Assembly: GCA_024691985.1 (NCBI GenBank)
Contig: JAILNC010000129.1
Span: forward strand, 62,001 to 126,000
Reading direction: 5' to 3'
DNA length: 64,000 bases
From: Oscillospiraceae bacterium
Lineage (GTDB): Bacteria; Bacillota; Clostridia; Oscillospirales; Oscillospiraceae
Part shown: positions 48,609 to 57,641 of the stretch, one piece after another
Layout of the letters: the number at the start of each line of letters is the position of its first letter
How positions within the stretch are numbered: the first letter of the stretch is position 1
Translations under genes and position numbers: made by a program
Notes under the pieces: model-generated
What the model was told of the DNA's origin: nothing
The model's input: only the letters and a program-made list of their open reading frames with translations
Database searches by the model: none

Positions 48609-50746
48609 ACCCCGCTCAGCTGGACGCGGTCACGACGACGGAGGGCTTCGTGCGGGTCATCGCCGGGGCAGGCTCGGGCAAGACGCGCGCGCTGTCGAAC
48701 CGCTTTGCGTTTCTGGTCAATGAAATGGGCATCCTGCCCGGCAACATCCTCTGCGTCACCTTCACGAACAAGGCGGCAAACGAGATGCGCCAGCGCATCC
48801 ACCGCCTCACGGGGGACAACGACACCGGCTACATCAACACCTTCCACGGCTTCTGCGTGTCGGTGCTGCAGGAGGACAGCCACGCCGTACAGTACCCGAA
48901 AAGCTTCCTCGTGCTGGACAACTCCGACGTCGACTCCATGCTGAAAATCATCTACGAGGAGCGCGGTCTGACGCTGCGGGACATGACTTTTTCCAACGCG
49001 CGGGACATGATCGAAATACAAAAGCTCTTCAAGAAGCCGGAATACTACCTTGATATGATCACGATGTCCCTCGATACCCTGCACGAGAAATACCTGAGCG
49101 CGACTTCGACCGATGATATCATCTTTTACGGCTACCTGTATCAGGAAAAGAAATGCTTCGGGCTCGACTACAACGATCTGATCAAGTTTTCGCTGTATAT
49201 CTTCCGGGAGAATCCAGAGATACGGCTCAAATGGCAGAAGCGGCTGGAATACATCATGATCGACGAATTCCAGGACATCGACCTTTTGCAGTACCAGCTG
49301 ATGGAGGTGCTATGCGATTATCACAAAAACCTTTTCATTGTCGGCGACCCGGACCAGACCGTCTACACCTGGCGCGGGGCCAATGTGAAATACCTGCTGG
49401 ATTTCGATAAGCAATACCCGACGACGCGCACCATTCTGATGATGCAGAACTACCGCTCGACTCCCCAGATCCTCGCGGCGGCAAACTCCCTCATCGACAA
49501 AAACCGCAATCGCATCAAAAAAGAACTGATCCCGGTCCTGCCCGACGGTGCCGGCGTGCTCTGCCACCACGCGCCGAACGCCGAGAAGGAGGCCGAATGG
49601 ATCGCGTTTCAGATGCACGAGCTCCATGACAAGGGCGTCCCCTTCCGCGACATGACGGTCCTGTACCGCGCCCACTACGTGACCCGCATGATCGAAGAAG
49701 TATTCCAGAGGCGGAAGCTCCCCTACACGATCTACAGCGGCGTGCAGTTTTTCGGCCGCATGGAGATCAAGGACGCGCTGAGCTATCTTCGGATGATCGC
49801 CTACCGGGACGACCTCTCCTTCCGCCGCATCGCGAACACCCCGAAGCGCAACCTCGGCCAGCGGCGCATGCGCTTTCTGGAGGACTACGCCGCGAAGAAC
49901 GCCTGCACCCTCTATGAGGCGCTGTGCCGCACGCTGGACGACGAGATCTTCAAGGGCACGAAGGCGGCGCAGTTCGTGAAGCTGATCGAGTCCTTCGCCG
50001 CGGCTTATGCCGAGCGCCCGGTCTCGGAACTGCTGTCCGCAATCTTGAACGCCAGCCGCTACGAGGAAATGCTGCGTACCGAGGGCAGTCAGGAGCGGCT
50101 GGACAACCTGGCCGAGCTCAAGCAGTCGGTCTATGAGTACGAGACGAGCTGCGGAGAGGAGGCGACGCTGGAGCATTACCTCGCACATGTCGCGCTCTAC
50201 ACCAACAGCGACGCGGAGAGCGCGGGCGACAAGGTCAAGCTGATGACGGTGCATGCGGCCAAGGGGCTGGAATTTCCCTATGTGTTCCTCTGCGAGATGA
50301 ACGAGGGCATCTTCCCCTCGCGCAAGACCTCCACCCTGCCGGGCATGGAAGAGGAGCGTCGTCTGGCCTTCGTCGCGATGACGCGGGCAGAAAAGCGCCT
50401 GTATCTGTCCGAGGCGGAGGGGCGGAACATCGACGGCTCCCCGCGCTATCCCTCCCGCTTTCTGCTGGACATCGCGCCGGAGCTGCTCGAGCACACCTCG
50501 CCCCCGCGGGACGAGCTCATACAAGACGCTCGGAGCTATATCGCGGCCAGTGAGAACAGGCTCCCCGAGTCGGAGATGCAGGCCTTCCGGATCGGGCAGC
50601 GGGTCCGGCACGCGATCATGGGTCTCGGCGCCGTCGTCGATGTCGACATGGTCAGGGGGGCGCATATCGTCAAATTCGACCAGACGGCGACGCCCCGCGC
50701 GATCTCCTTTCGGGCAAAGCTGGAGACGGCGGAGAAGTTAGATTAA
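48590..50746 (+). CDS. UvrD/PcrA-like ATP-dependent DNA helicase
   Basis: A 718-residue SF1A helicase with motif I AGAGSGKT (25-32), motif Ia CVTFTNKAANEMR, motif II IDEFQD, motif III GDPDQTVYTWRGA, motif IV MMQNYRSTP, motif V VKLMTVHAAKGLEF and motif VI RLAFVAMTRA. The C-terminus carries a Tudor-like segment (FRIGQRVRHAIMGLGAVVDVD) as in PcrA. It is shorter than a RecB/AddA nuclease-helicase. Its exact role (PcrA itself or a paralogue) needs the genome. It converges on the damage-response operon. Confidence 0.93.
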   Translation: MAYEHLNPAQLDAVTTTEGFVRVIAGAGSGKTRALSNRFAFLVNEMGILPGNILCVTFTNKAANEMRQRIHRLTGDNDTGYINTFHGFCVSVLQEDSHAVQYPKSFLVLDNSDVDSMLKIIYEERGLTLRDMTFSNARDMIEIQKLFKKPEYYLDMITMSLDTLHEKYLSATSTDDIIFYGYLYQEKKCFGLDYNDLIKFSLYIFRENPEIRLKWQKRLEYIMIDEFQDIDLLQYQLMEVLCDYHKNLFIVGDPDQTVYTWRGANVKYLLDFDKQYPTTRTILMMQNYRSTPQILAAANSLIDKNRNRIKKELIPVLPDGAGVLCHHAPNAEKEAEWIAFQMHELHDKGVPFRDMTVLYRAHYVTRMIEEVFQRRKLPYTIYSGVQFFGRMEIKDALSYLRMIAYRDDLSFRRIANTPKRNLGQRRMRFLEDYAAKNACTLYEALCRTLDDEIFKGTKAAQFVKLIESFAAAYAERPVSELLSAILNASRYEEMLRTEGSQERLDNLAELKQSVYEYETSCGEEATLEHYLAHVALYTNSDAESAGDKVKLMTVHAAKGLEFPYVFLCEMNEGIFPSRKTSTLPGMEEERRLAFVAMTRAEKRLYLSEAEGRNIDGSPRYPSRFLLDIAPELLEHTSPPRDELIQDARSYIAASENRLPESEMQAFRIGQRVRHAIMGLGAVVDVDMVRGAHIVKFDQTATPRAISFRAKLETAEKLD

Positions 50747-50777
50747 GCCCTCAGAGCAGCCCTGCGTTTACAGACGA

Positions 50778-50813
50778 AGCGCAGCGAAGGCCGAAACGGC
50801 CTCCGCTGCGCTC
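50778..50813. terminator. Hairpin between the helicase and yhcC
   Basis: AGCGCAGCG and AGGCC pair with GGCCT and CGCTGCGCT around GAAAC. It lies between two convergent transcription units; the U-tract is weak. Confidence 0.6.
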
Positions 50814-50826
50814 TCTGTATTTCTGC

Positions 50827-51756
50827 TTATACCGTTCTCCCCTGCATCACGGCATCCCGGTCAAAGGCCCGATTGATGGCATTGAGGACCTGCTTTTTGT
50901 CCGCGCTCCACAGAGGCGCGATCAGCTCCCGCTTTGCCCCGTCCCCGGTCAGCCGGTGGACGACCATATCGGCGGGGATGGCCTCGATGCAGCGCTCCAG
51001 GACGCGTATATACGCCTCCTGCGTCAGGACGGGAAAGAGGCCTTTTCGGTAATCCTCCGCCAGATCCGTCCCTTCCAGCACATGCAGGAGTTGAAACTTG
51101 ATCCCCTCCGCGCCGCTTCGCCCGATATACCGGGCCGTCTCTTCCGTCATCTCCGGCGTCTCCCCCGGCAGGCCGAGGATCATATGGACGACCACCTCGA
51201 TCCCCGCCTCATGCAGCCTGCGCACGGCGTCGTCGAATACCGCCAGAGGATACCCGCGGCGGATGTAGCGCGCGGTGGCCTCGTGCACGGTCTGCAGGCC
51301 GAGCTCCGTCCAGACCGGCTTGACGCGGTTCAGCTCCTTCAGCAGCGCGACCGTCTCGTCCGGGAGACAGTCTGGCCGCGTGCCGATCGACAGGGCGACG
51401 ATATCCGGATGGGAGACGGTCTCCGTGTACAGCGTGCGCAGCCTGTCAAGCGGCGCATAGGTCCCCGTGTAGCTCTGGTAATAGGCGATGAACTTTTTCC
51501 CGCCCTTCCCCGAGACCCGCTTTTTTGCCGTCTCGATCGCGGCGCGAACGTCCTCGCCGACGGGCTGCGCAAACGCGCCGCTTCCTCCTGCGCAGAAGAT
51601 GCAGCCCCGCGTACCGAGCGTCCCGTCCCGCGTTGGGCAGATAAAGCCCCCGTCCAGGGCGAGCTTGTATACCTTCTCCCCGAAGCGTTCCCGCAGATAC
51701 ATGTTCAGGCTGCGGTAATGGGCGTCAATTGAGGGGGGTTGATCGTTCGGCTTCAT
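50827..51756 (-). CDS. TIGR01212 family radical SAM protein (YhcC-like)
   Basis: A 309-residue radical SAM protein. The cluster ligands are Cys40, Cys52 and Cys55 (CPTRDGTLGTRGCIFC), a spacing specific to the YhcC group rather than the usual CxxxCxxC. It is the last gene of a five-gene operon and overlaps the SRAP gene by four bases. The reaction is unknown; an ElbB/tRNA-related role has been suggested for the group. Confidence 0.9.
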   Translation of the reverse strand: MKPNDQPPSIDAHYRSLNMYLRERFGEKVYKLALDGGFICPTRDGTLGTRGCIFCAGGSGAFAQPVGEDVRAAIETAKKRVSGKGGKKFIAYYQSYTGTYAPLDRLRTLYTETVSHPDIVALSIGTRPDCLPDETVALLKELNRVKPVWTELGLQTVHEATARYIRRGYPLAVFDDAVRRLHEAGIEVVVHMILGLPGETPEMTEETARYIGRSGAEGIKFQLLHVLEGTDLAEDYRKGLFPVLTQEAYIRVLERCIEAIPADMVVHRLTGDGAKRELIAPLWSADKKQVLNAINRAFDRDAVMQGRTV

Positions 51757-52376
51757 CCGGGCTCCTTTTCACAGACCATATCGGTCAGGGCGGCTTCCAG
51801 CAGCATGTGCGGGTTTCGCTTCGGATCGATCCAGTTGTCGATTTCAGCCTCCGGGAGGATGAGCGGCATCCTGTCGTGGAGAAAGGCGACGCTCTCCCCC
51901 GGCTCGCGCGTCAGGACGACGAAGTGCGGATAGCCGTCCTCCATTCGGTAGAGGCCGCAGAGCCAGGTCAGCGCCCCGTCCTTCGGCATGACGGCGTACT
52001 TGTCCCCCGCCTTGGGCTTGCCGGAGGGCGAGAGCGTGTGCTGCCACTCATAATACCACGACGCCGGGATGACGCAGCGGTGCGCGGCCCAGCCGTCCTT
52101 GAAGCTGGGCTTCTCGGGGGCCGTCTCCACGCGGGCGTTGGCGATGGTGCGCGGGATGCCCGGCACATGATAGCCCCAGAGCATCGGGAACACCGTCTTT
52201 TGCCCTGCCTTGCTGGACGCGATGACCGGCACCAGCGCGTCGGGAAAGACCTCCCCCTCCGTGGTCAGGGGCTTCGGGAGCTTCTGGATGTTGTTCCGGT
52301 ATAATCTGGAGCGCTGCGCCGCCTCCACGATCGGGCGGAGCTCCGGCGACATCTCCATATAATAGCGGCAGCACAT
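51753..52376 (-). CDS. SRAP (HMCES/YedK) family abasic-site protein
   Basis: A 207-residue SOS response-associated peptidase family protein. Cys2 (MCCRYYM) forms the thiazolidine bond to abasic sites in single-stranded DNA in studied members; the Asn of TIANARVE, the Glu of ASWYYEW and the His of FLHDRMP complete the site. It therefore should shield abasic lesions in ssDNA. It directly abuts yolD and overlaps yhcC. Confidence 0.93.
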   Translation of the reverse strand: MCCRYYMEMSPELRPIVEAAQRSRLYRNNIQKLPKPLTTEGEVFPDALVPVIASSKAGQKTVFPMLWGYHVPGIPRTIANARVETAPEKPSFKDGWAAHRCVIPASWYYEWQHTLSPSGKPKAGDKYAVMPKDGALTWLCGLYRMEDGYPHFVVLTREPGESVAFLHDRMPLILPEAEIDNWIDPKRNPHMLLEAALTDMVCEKEPG

Positions 52377-52862
52377 TCAGCTTTCCTCCCCTATCGTGAT
52401 GGCGGCGATATCGGCGATCTCGATCTCCTTATCCCCGATCAGGATCGTTTTGTGCAGCACGGGATCGACCCGCCAGACCGTGCCGGTCACCGTCTCATAC
52501 GAGCCGCGGCGGCCGTAGGCCTCGTGGTTTTCGTCCATACAGGGGACGTAGCAGGTCACGACGGCGGTGATATGCGCCTGTCTCGCCAGACGCAGGTTTG
52601 CGGTGCGCTCACGGAGAAAAGACAGCGTCCGGTTGAGATCCTGCTGCTCCTCCTCATTCAGCTCCCGCTTCTCCACATAGAGCTTTCGCTTTTCGTCGAT
52701 GGCCTCCTCAAAGCCGCGCAGAGCCGAAAAGGGCGAGAAGATCTTCGCCCGTCGGCCCGGGTCCATGGGCGGATGGCGCAGGGTGAAATCGTCGCAGCGC
52801 GCGTGCTTCGGCCTGCCGTGGGAGAGCGCGCTGCGGTATCTGTTTTTCACAGTCAAATCCAT
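52377..52862 (-). CDS. YolD-like family protein
   Basis: A 161-residue protein with the YolD-like core: PGRRAKIFSPFSALRGFEEAI, then a helical region, then VTGTVWRVDPVLHKTILIGDKEIEIADIAAI. YolD-like genes lie next to Y-family polymerases across Firmicutes and are thought to be functional analogues of UmuD. It starts 12 bases after the polymerase gene and ends against the SRAP gene. Confidence 0.9.
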   Translation of the reverse strand: MDLTVKNRYRSALSHGRPKHARCDDFTLRHPPMDPGRRAKIFSPFSALRGFEEAIDEKRKLYVEKRELNEEEQQDLNRTLSFLRERTANLRLARQAHITAVVTCYVPCMDENHEAYGRRGSYETVTGTVWRVDPVLHKTILIGDKEIEIADIAAITIGEES

Positions 52863-52874
52863 GGCGATTCAAAA

Positions 52875-54275
52875 TCAGGCGCGGTGGCCTCCGATCTGCG
52901 TATTGCGCTCGACGGCGGTGGCCCCCTTCTGAAAGTTCAGTCCCTTCAAAAGCGAGTTGGCCCCGTATTTCTTCCGGATCTCCAGCGCAGCCGACGCAAG
53001 GCTGCGCTCCTTCTCCCGGACTTGCTCGTCGGTGAACATGTCAAGCTGAAAGACGCTGTTGTCGACGCGGACGTCCTCGGCGCAGACGCCGAGCTTCCGA
53101 AACAGCAGCTCGTGGTTCGCCTTTTTGTCAAAGGAGTCCAGCATCGGCTTTATAATGGCGCTCGGGGCGTTCGTCCTTGTGCGCAGCCGCACCGTCCCGC
53201 CTGCGTGGCAGGGATGCAGCCGCCCGTAAAAGTCCAGCTTCACCGGGCCGGTATAATGCGGGCAGACCTCCAGACTCTTGTAGTCGAAAGAGACCCACCA
53301 GGTCAGGGCGGTTGTTGTAAGGTTCTTGGTAAAGAGATCGGCGCACAGCAGCTCCAGCATCTCCTGAAACACGACGCGGGCCTCCGCGTAAGGATAGGGC
53401 CGCGGGAGCACCTGCCCGGAGGAGAGGCTGTTGGCGTTCGTCTTATAGCCCTTGATGTCCTCCATGGTGACCGGTTCGATGCCCCAGGCGTGGTCGATCA
53501 GGATCTCCCCGTCGATGCCGAAGGCGCGGTAGAAATACTCCTCATCCCGGAGAGAGCGCTCGGCGATGTCCCCCATCGTACAGAGCCCCGCGTCCAACAG
53601 CCGCCGGGCCTTGCCGGAGCCGATGCCCCAGAAGTCCGTCAGCGGCGTGTGCGTCCAGAGCTTTTCACAGTAGCCGCGCTCGTCGAGCTCCGCGATGCGC
53701 ACGCCGTCGGCGTCCGGCTGCGCCTTCTTGGCCAGGATGTCCATCGCGATCTTGGCGAGATAGAGATTCGTCCCGATGCCGATCGTGGCGGTGATGCCGG
53801 TGGTGTCCAGCACCTCCCGGATCATCGTGCGCGCCATCACATGCGCGGGACTGACCCCCTGCGCCGCGGCCTGCTTCTCATAGCGGGACAGATAGCGCGT
53901 ACAGTCGATGAAGGCCTCGTCGATGCTGTAGATGTGGATATCCTCCGGCGCGGCGTAGTGGAGGTAGATGGAGAAGATCAGCGCCGAAATGCGCTCGTAC
54001 TCCGCCATGCGCGGCCTCGCAATGTAATACTGCGTCTTCGTGTGATGGGCGGCGTCATGGAGCGCGATCGCCTGCTTCGCCTCGAACAGCCGCGGGCGGG
54101 CCGGGACGCCGATGGCCTTGAGCGCGGGCGAGACCGCCAGGCAGATCGTCTGATCGGAGCGGCTCTCGTCCGCCACCAGCAGCCGGGCCTTGAGCGGATC
54201 GAGACCGCGGGCGACACATTCGACGGAGGCGTAGTAGGATTTGAGATCGACGCAGATGCAGCTGCGCGTTCCCAT
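52875..54275 (-). CDS. Y-family DNA polymerase (UvrX/DinB-like)
   Basis: A 466-residue translesion polymerase. Catalytic carboxylates are Asp10 (CVDLKSYYASVE, with steric-gate Tyr14/15) and Asp119-Glu120 (SIDEAF). A helix-hairpin-helix follows (FWGIGSGKARRLLDAG), then the little finger and a C-terminal extension of about 100 residues. It lies two bases after the repressor gene, in the operon with YolD and SRAP. It probably copies damaged DNA during an SOS-like response. Confidence 0.94.
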   Translation of the reverse strand: MGTRSCICVDLKSYYASVECVARGLDPLKARLLVADESRSDQTICLAVSPALKAIGVPARPRLFEAKQAIALHDAAHHTKTQYYIARPRMAEYERISALIFSIYLHYAAPEDIHIYSIDEAFIDCTRYLSRYEKQAAAQGVSPAHVMARTMIREVLDTTGITATIGIGTNLYLAKIAMDILAKKAQPDADGVRIAELDERGYCEKLWTHTPLTDFWGIGSGKARRLLDAGLCTMGDIAERSLRDEEYFYRAFGIDGEILIDHAWGIEPVTMEDIKGYKTNANSLSSGQVLPRPYPYAEARVVFQEMLELLCADLFTKNLTTTALTWWVSFDYKSLEVCPHYTGPVKLDFYGRLHPCHAGGTVRLRTRTNAPSAIIKPMLDSFDKKANHELLFRKLGVCAEDVRVDNSVFQLDMFTDEQVREKERSLASAALEIRKKYGANSLLKGLNFQKGATAVERNTQIGGHRA

Positions 54276-54277
54276 GG

Positions 54278-55123
54278 CTATGCACGCTCGGCGCCGTGCA
54301 GCCCGAGAAAGGCCGCAAGCTCGGCGTCGGAAGGGCGCTCCTCCTGCCGGATGATCCGGAGCACGCGGCCGATCAGAAACACGCGCTGATCCCCCGCGAA
54401 GCGCAGGACGTCATACTTCTTGTTCAGGGAGTGGAGCCCGTCCTTTTCATACTGCTTGATGTAGATCTCGTTGCCGACAGAGAAAGCGCCGATCTCCCCG
54501 CAGCGCAGGCTGTCCCCGCCCTTGAGGCGCTGGACAAGGACCAGATCGCCGGAATGAAACCGCGGCTCCATACTGTCGCCGCCGGTCTTGAACACGTAGT
54601 CGGCGCGGTCCACGTCCGCCGAGGCGTAGAGATAGAAGGCCTCGGCCTCCTGCTCGAATTCCGTGGGGTCCGCCGTGCCCGCCGCAAGAGGACGGGAGAA
54701 ATACAGGAGTCTGCGGATCTCCCGGCTCTCGATCCGCTGAACGGCGGTCAGCGTTTCCAGCGTCTTTTCCAGCGTATATTGCCCGCCCGGGCTCAGCGCG
54801 CGATAGTCGTCCAGCAGCGTCCTCTCCCGCGGCTGCAGCGTATCCGCGGGCGGTGCCTCACCGTAGAGCTCATACAGCGTCACGCCGAGCGTCCTGCAGA
54901 TCGCCGGGATAAGGTTCACGTCCGGACGTCCGCGGCCGCATTCCCAGTTGCTGACCGCGTTCCCCGTCACGCCGAGGCGCGCGGCAAGCGCTTTCTGATC
55001 CAGCCCCTTCGCCTCCCGGAAGCTGCGGATGCGTCTGCAAAGGATCGGCGGCAAGGTTTTTCCCGGAGCTTCTCCGCCTGCCGCGCCGACGCCGTCGAGC
55101 GATACTTTTTTAGGCCGTCCCAT
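54278..55123 (-). CDS. XRE-type repressor with LexA-like (S24) self-cleavage domain
   Basis: A 281-residue regulator. The N-terminal helix-turn-helix (LDQKALAARLGVTGNAVSNWE, about 41-61) joins a C-terminal S24 peptidase domain with Ser184 (GGDSMEP) and Lys223 (YIKQYEK). A candidate Ala148-Gly149 cleavage bond lies 36 residues before Ser184, and Lys223 is 39 after it, close to the geometry of LexA (84/119/156). It should repress its own operon and self-cleave when RecA filaments form. The ATG at 55123 has GGGAGG upstream, with palindromes around the promoter. Confidence 0.88.
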   Translation of the reverse strand: MGRPKKVSLDGVGAAGGEAPGKTLPPILCRRIRSFREAKGLDQKALAARLGVTGNAVSNWECGRGRPDVNLIPAICRTLGVTLYELYGEAPPADTLQPRERTLLDDYRALSPGGQYTLEKTLETLTAVQRIESREIRRLLYFSRPLAAGTADPTEFEQEAEAFYLYASADVDRADYVFKTGGDSMEPRFHSGDLVLVQRLKGGDSLRCGEIGAFSVGNEIYIKQYEKDGLHSLNKKYDVLRFAGDQRVFLIGRVLRIIRQEERPSDAELAAFLGLHGAERA

Positions 55124-55171
55124 CCTCGCGACCTCCCTTGTGAAAGATAAAGAGAAAATTTTCTTGCCCTT

Positions 55172-55200
55172 ATCATATCACATTATAATGCGAATGTAAA
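55172..55200 (-). promoter_or_regulatory. Promoter of the damage-response operon with a palindromic operator in the spacer
   Basis: Reverse strand TTTACA (55200-55195), 17 bases, TATGAT (55177-55172). The spacer contains the perfect palindrome CATTATAATG (55181-55190), which extends to the near-palindrome TCACATTATAATGCGA. A repressor bound here would block RNA polymerase. Confidence 0.75.
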
Positions 55201-55205
55201 GTATT

Positions 55206-55226
55206 AAAACGCAGTAAATGCGTTTT
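55206..55226. promoter_or_regulatory. Second inverted repeat upstream of the damage-response operon
   Basis: AAAACGCA (55206-55213) and TGCGTTTT (55219-55226) are perfect arms around GTAAA. It lies just upstream of the -35 box and could be a second operator, although its sequence differs from the first palindrome. Confidence 0.45.
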
Positions 55227-55276
55227 CTCTGCGGTTTACAGCTCCCTGCACAGCGTATTTGGCAGTTGACGCCGTC

Positions 55277-55319
55277 AAAGAAGGCTCCGCATCCCGGGAT
55301 GGGACGCGGAGCCTTCTTT
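55277..55319. terminator. Long hairpin near the end of the preA-like gene
   Basis: AAAGAAGGCTCCGC (55277-55290) pairs with GCGGAGCCTTCTTT (55306-55319); the inner bases are nearly paired. A/T-rich ends suit termination on both strands. It shares 17 identical bases with the hairpin at 45297-45329. The rest of 55230-55427 shows no gene. Confidence 0.75.
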
Positions 55320-55427
55320 GATATGAGTTCTGTCACCCGATCGGCGGCAGCTCTAAAGATCACAACAGATTGCAAAAGCCGTCTACGCGCCGAACGCAAC
55401 ATGATAACAGAAAAACTCCTCCCGCTT

Positions 55428-56933
55428 CTATTTCTGTTTTGCGATCCGCTTTCGCGCTCTGACGATCGCCCGCTCGGGACAGACGAGGATGCACAGATGG
55501 CATCCCACGCATTTTCTGCCGTCAAGGACCGGGCGCCTGTCCGCATTCAGCCGGATGGCCTGGTGTCCGCCGTCCTCGCACGAGATCATGCAGCGCCCGC
55601 AGCCGATGCAGCGCTCCCGGTCGAACTTCGGAAAGATGATCGTATCCCGTTCCAGCACATCGGTGGCGCTGCTTATGGTATCCAGGCCAAGCCCGACCGC
55701 TTCCCCGACGCTCGCGAAGCCCTTTTCCGCGAGATACAGATTGAGGCCGGCTTTCAGATCCTCGACGATACGGTAACCGTACTGCATGACCGCCGTCGTG
55801 ACCTGGACGGTGCCGCCGCCGAGCAGAATGAATTCCAGTGCGTCACGCCAGGTCTCGACGCCGCCCATGGCCGACAAATGCATCCCTTTCAGCTTCGGGT
55901 TTTGGCCGAGCTCAGCGATGAAACGAAGCGCTATCGGCTTGACCGCGCTGCCGCTGTAGCCGCCGACGGCGCTCTGTCCGTGGACGGACGGCGCCGAAAC
56001 GTAGGTGTTGGGGTCTACTCCGACAACGGATTTGATCGTGTTGATGGCCGCGATCCCGTCCGCGCCTCCCCTCCTGGCAGCCTCCGCCGCCGGGCTCATG
56101 ACGGCCACATTCGGCGTGAGCTTTGCGAGCACCGGGATATGGCAGCCTCTCTTCGCCGCGGCGGTATAACGTTCCACAAGCTCCGGTACCTGTCCGATGT
56201 CGCTGCCGAGGCCGCCCTCCGCCATGTTGGGACAGGAGAAGTTCAGCTCCACGGCGTCCGCCCCGTTCTGCTCGCACAGTCCGGCAAGCGTTTCCCATTC
56301 CTCCTCGTTCTGCCCCATGATGGAGGCCAGGATGAACTTGGTGGGATACTTTTCCTTCAGGCTGCGGAAAATCTCCATATTCTCCGCAACGGAATGGTCG
56401 GAGAGCTGTTCGATATTCTTGAAGCCGATGATGCTGCCGTCGCTTCCGGTGATGGCGGAATAGCGGGGCGAGGCCTCGCGGATGTCCAGTGTGCAGATCG
56501 TTTTGAAGCACACCCCCGCCCAGCCCGCCTCAATGGCGCGGACGCACATGTCATAGTTGCTGGCCACGACGGACGATGAGAGGAGGAAGGGGTTTTCCAG
56601 CGGGATCCCGCAGAGCTCGCAGCGAAGTCTTTCCTCGTTCTCCGGGACAGGCGTCTCACATTCCGGTCTGACCTCGGTATACAGCCGATTCACCAGATCC
56701 CGGATCTGCACCTGCGCAGGCCGCACGCAGGCGCGCTCACAGGGGGCGGCGCAGGCGATGCACAGGTTTTGTTCAGGCAGCCTCTGCGCGGCGGTCTGCT
56801 CATTGGAAAACCAAATGCTGCGCAGCAGACCGGCAGGGTTCAGCTTTTCACAGGCGGCGCTGCACGGGGCGTCCGCACAGAGCACGCAGCGGATCATATC
56901 AGAGCGCGTGATCGTCTGATTCGCAGTCAGCAT
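55428..56933 (-). CDS. preA: PreA-like dihydropyrimidine dehydrogenase with N-terminal Fe-S domain
   Basis: A 501-residue flavoprotein. The central FMN-binding barrel is like dihydroorotate/dihydropyrimidine dehydrogenases (ELNFSCPNM, ILAKLTPN, GGGTVQVTTA), and the C-terminus has two 4Fe-4S motifs (CIGCGRCMISC and CVGCHLCILVC). In addition residues 16-69 carry eight cysteines (C16, C19, C24, C28, C58, C61, C65, C69) in the pattern of the Fe-S domain that normally begins the partner subunit PreT or GltD. The FAD/NAD-binding part of PreT is missing. Substrate and electron donor are uncertain. Confidence 0.82.
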   Translation of the reverse strand: MLTANQTITRSDMIRCVLCADAPCSAACEKLNPAGLLRSIWFSNEQTAAQRLPEQNLCIACAAPCERACVRPAQVQIRDLVNRLYTEVRPECETPVPENEERLRCELCGIPLENPFLLSSSVVASNYDMCVRAIEAGWAGVCFKTICTLDIREASPRYSAITGSDGSIIGFKNIEQLSDHSVAENMEIFRSLKEKYPTKFILASIMGQNEEEWETLAGLCEQNGADAVELNFSCPNMAEGGLGSDIGQVPELVERYTAAAKRGCHIPVLAKLTPNVAVMSPAAEAARRGGADGIAAINTIKSVVGVDPNTYVSAPSVHGQSAVGGYSGSAVKPIALRFIAELGQNPKLKGMHLSAMGGVETWRDALEFILLGGGTVQVTTAVMQYGYRIVEDLKAGLNLYLAEKGFASVGEAVGLGLDTISSATDVLERDTIIFPKFDRERCIGCGRCMISCEDGGHQAIRLNADRRPVLDGRKCVGCHLCILVCPERAIVRARKRIAKQK

Positions 56934-57020
56934 ACTGAGATCCTCCTTCGGTAAACATGTGATCCGACGCTTCCTCCAAGCGATATGAAAGGAAGCGCTG
57001 AAATAGTAAACTGTAATTCA

Positions 57021-57050
57021 TTGATTGGAAGCGCGGTTTTATGATATACT
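57021..57050 (+). promoter_or_regulatory. Probable sigma-A promoter of the YgjV gene
   Basis: TTGATT (57021-57026), 18 bases, TATACT (57045-57050), about 55 bases before the start codon in the gap between divergent genes. Confidence 0.65.
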
Positions 57051-57102
57051 GTCTTCACAGTAATAATAATCGGCAGTATGGCATCCGTCAAATCGCGAAG
57101 AT

Positions 57103-57612
57103 ATGACAATGATACAGACATCGCTTATTCTCGGTAATATTTTCAGCTTGTGCGCCATGATATCGGATTCGATCAGCGGCACGAGAAAAAAGCACAGGGA
57201 AATCATGGCGGTCCAGATCGTGAGTCAGTTTTTCTACGGAGCGTCTTCCGTTGCGCTGAAGGGGTACAGCAGCACGGCACAGAATGTGGTGGCCGTGTTT
57301 CGAAACCTTGCCGCGATGAAAAACGTGAAGAGCAAAGTCGTAGAATACATGCTCATCCTGGCCGGCGTGGTGTTGGGCATCCTGTTCAACAATCGGGGAT
57401 TGATCGGCTGGCTGCCGATCATCGCCAATCTGGAATATTCCGTCGCGGTGTTCAAGCTGAAGGATAACGAGAAGGCCCTGAAGCTGGCGTTTATCATCAA
57501 TATGGTGATGTACGCGGTTTTCAGCGCTGTGATCATGAATTTTGTCGGCGTCCTGTCATGCGCGGTCATCGCGGTCACAACTGCGGTTTCCTTTCTGCGG
57601 AAGAACGGGTGA
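57103..57612 (+). CDS. YgjV family membrane protein
   Basis: A 169-residue integral membrane protein with about five helices, matching the YgjV family in the opening (LGNIFSLCAMISDSISGTRKKHREIMAVQIVSQFFYGASSVALKGYS) and in NNRGLIGWLPIIANLEYS. Its function is unknown. Start at the ATG at 57103 or 57109. The GNAT gene follows by 29 bases. Confidence 0.85.
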   Translation: MTMIQTSLILGNIFSLCAMISDSISGTRKKHREIMAVQIVSQFFYGASSVALKGYSSTAQNVVAVFRNLAAMKNVKSKVVEYMLILAGVVLGILFNNRGLIGWLPIIANLEYSVAVFKLKDNEKALKLAFIINMVMYAVFSAVIMNFVGVLSCAVIAVTTAVSFLRKNG

Positions 57613-57641
57613 AACTCATTTGTCATAAGGAGGAAGAAAAC

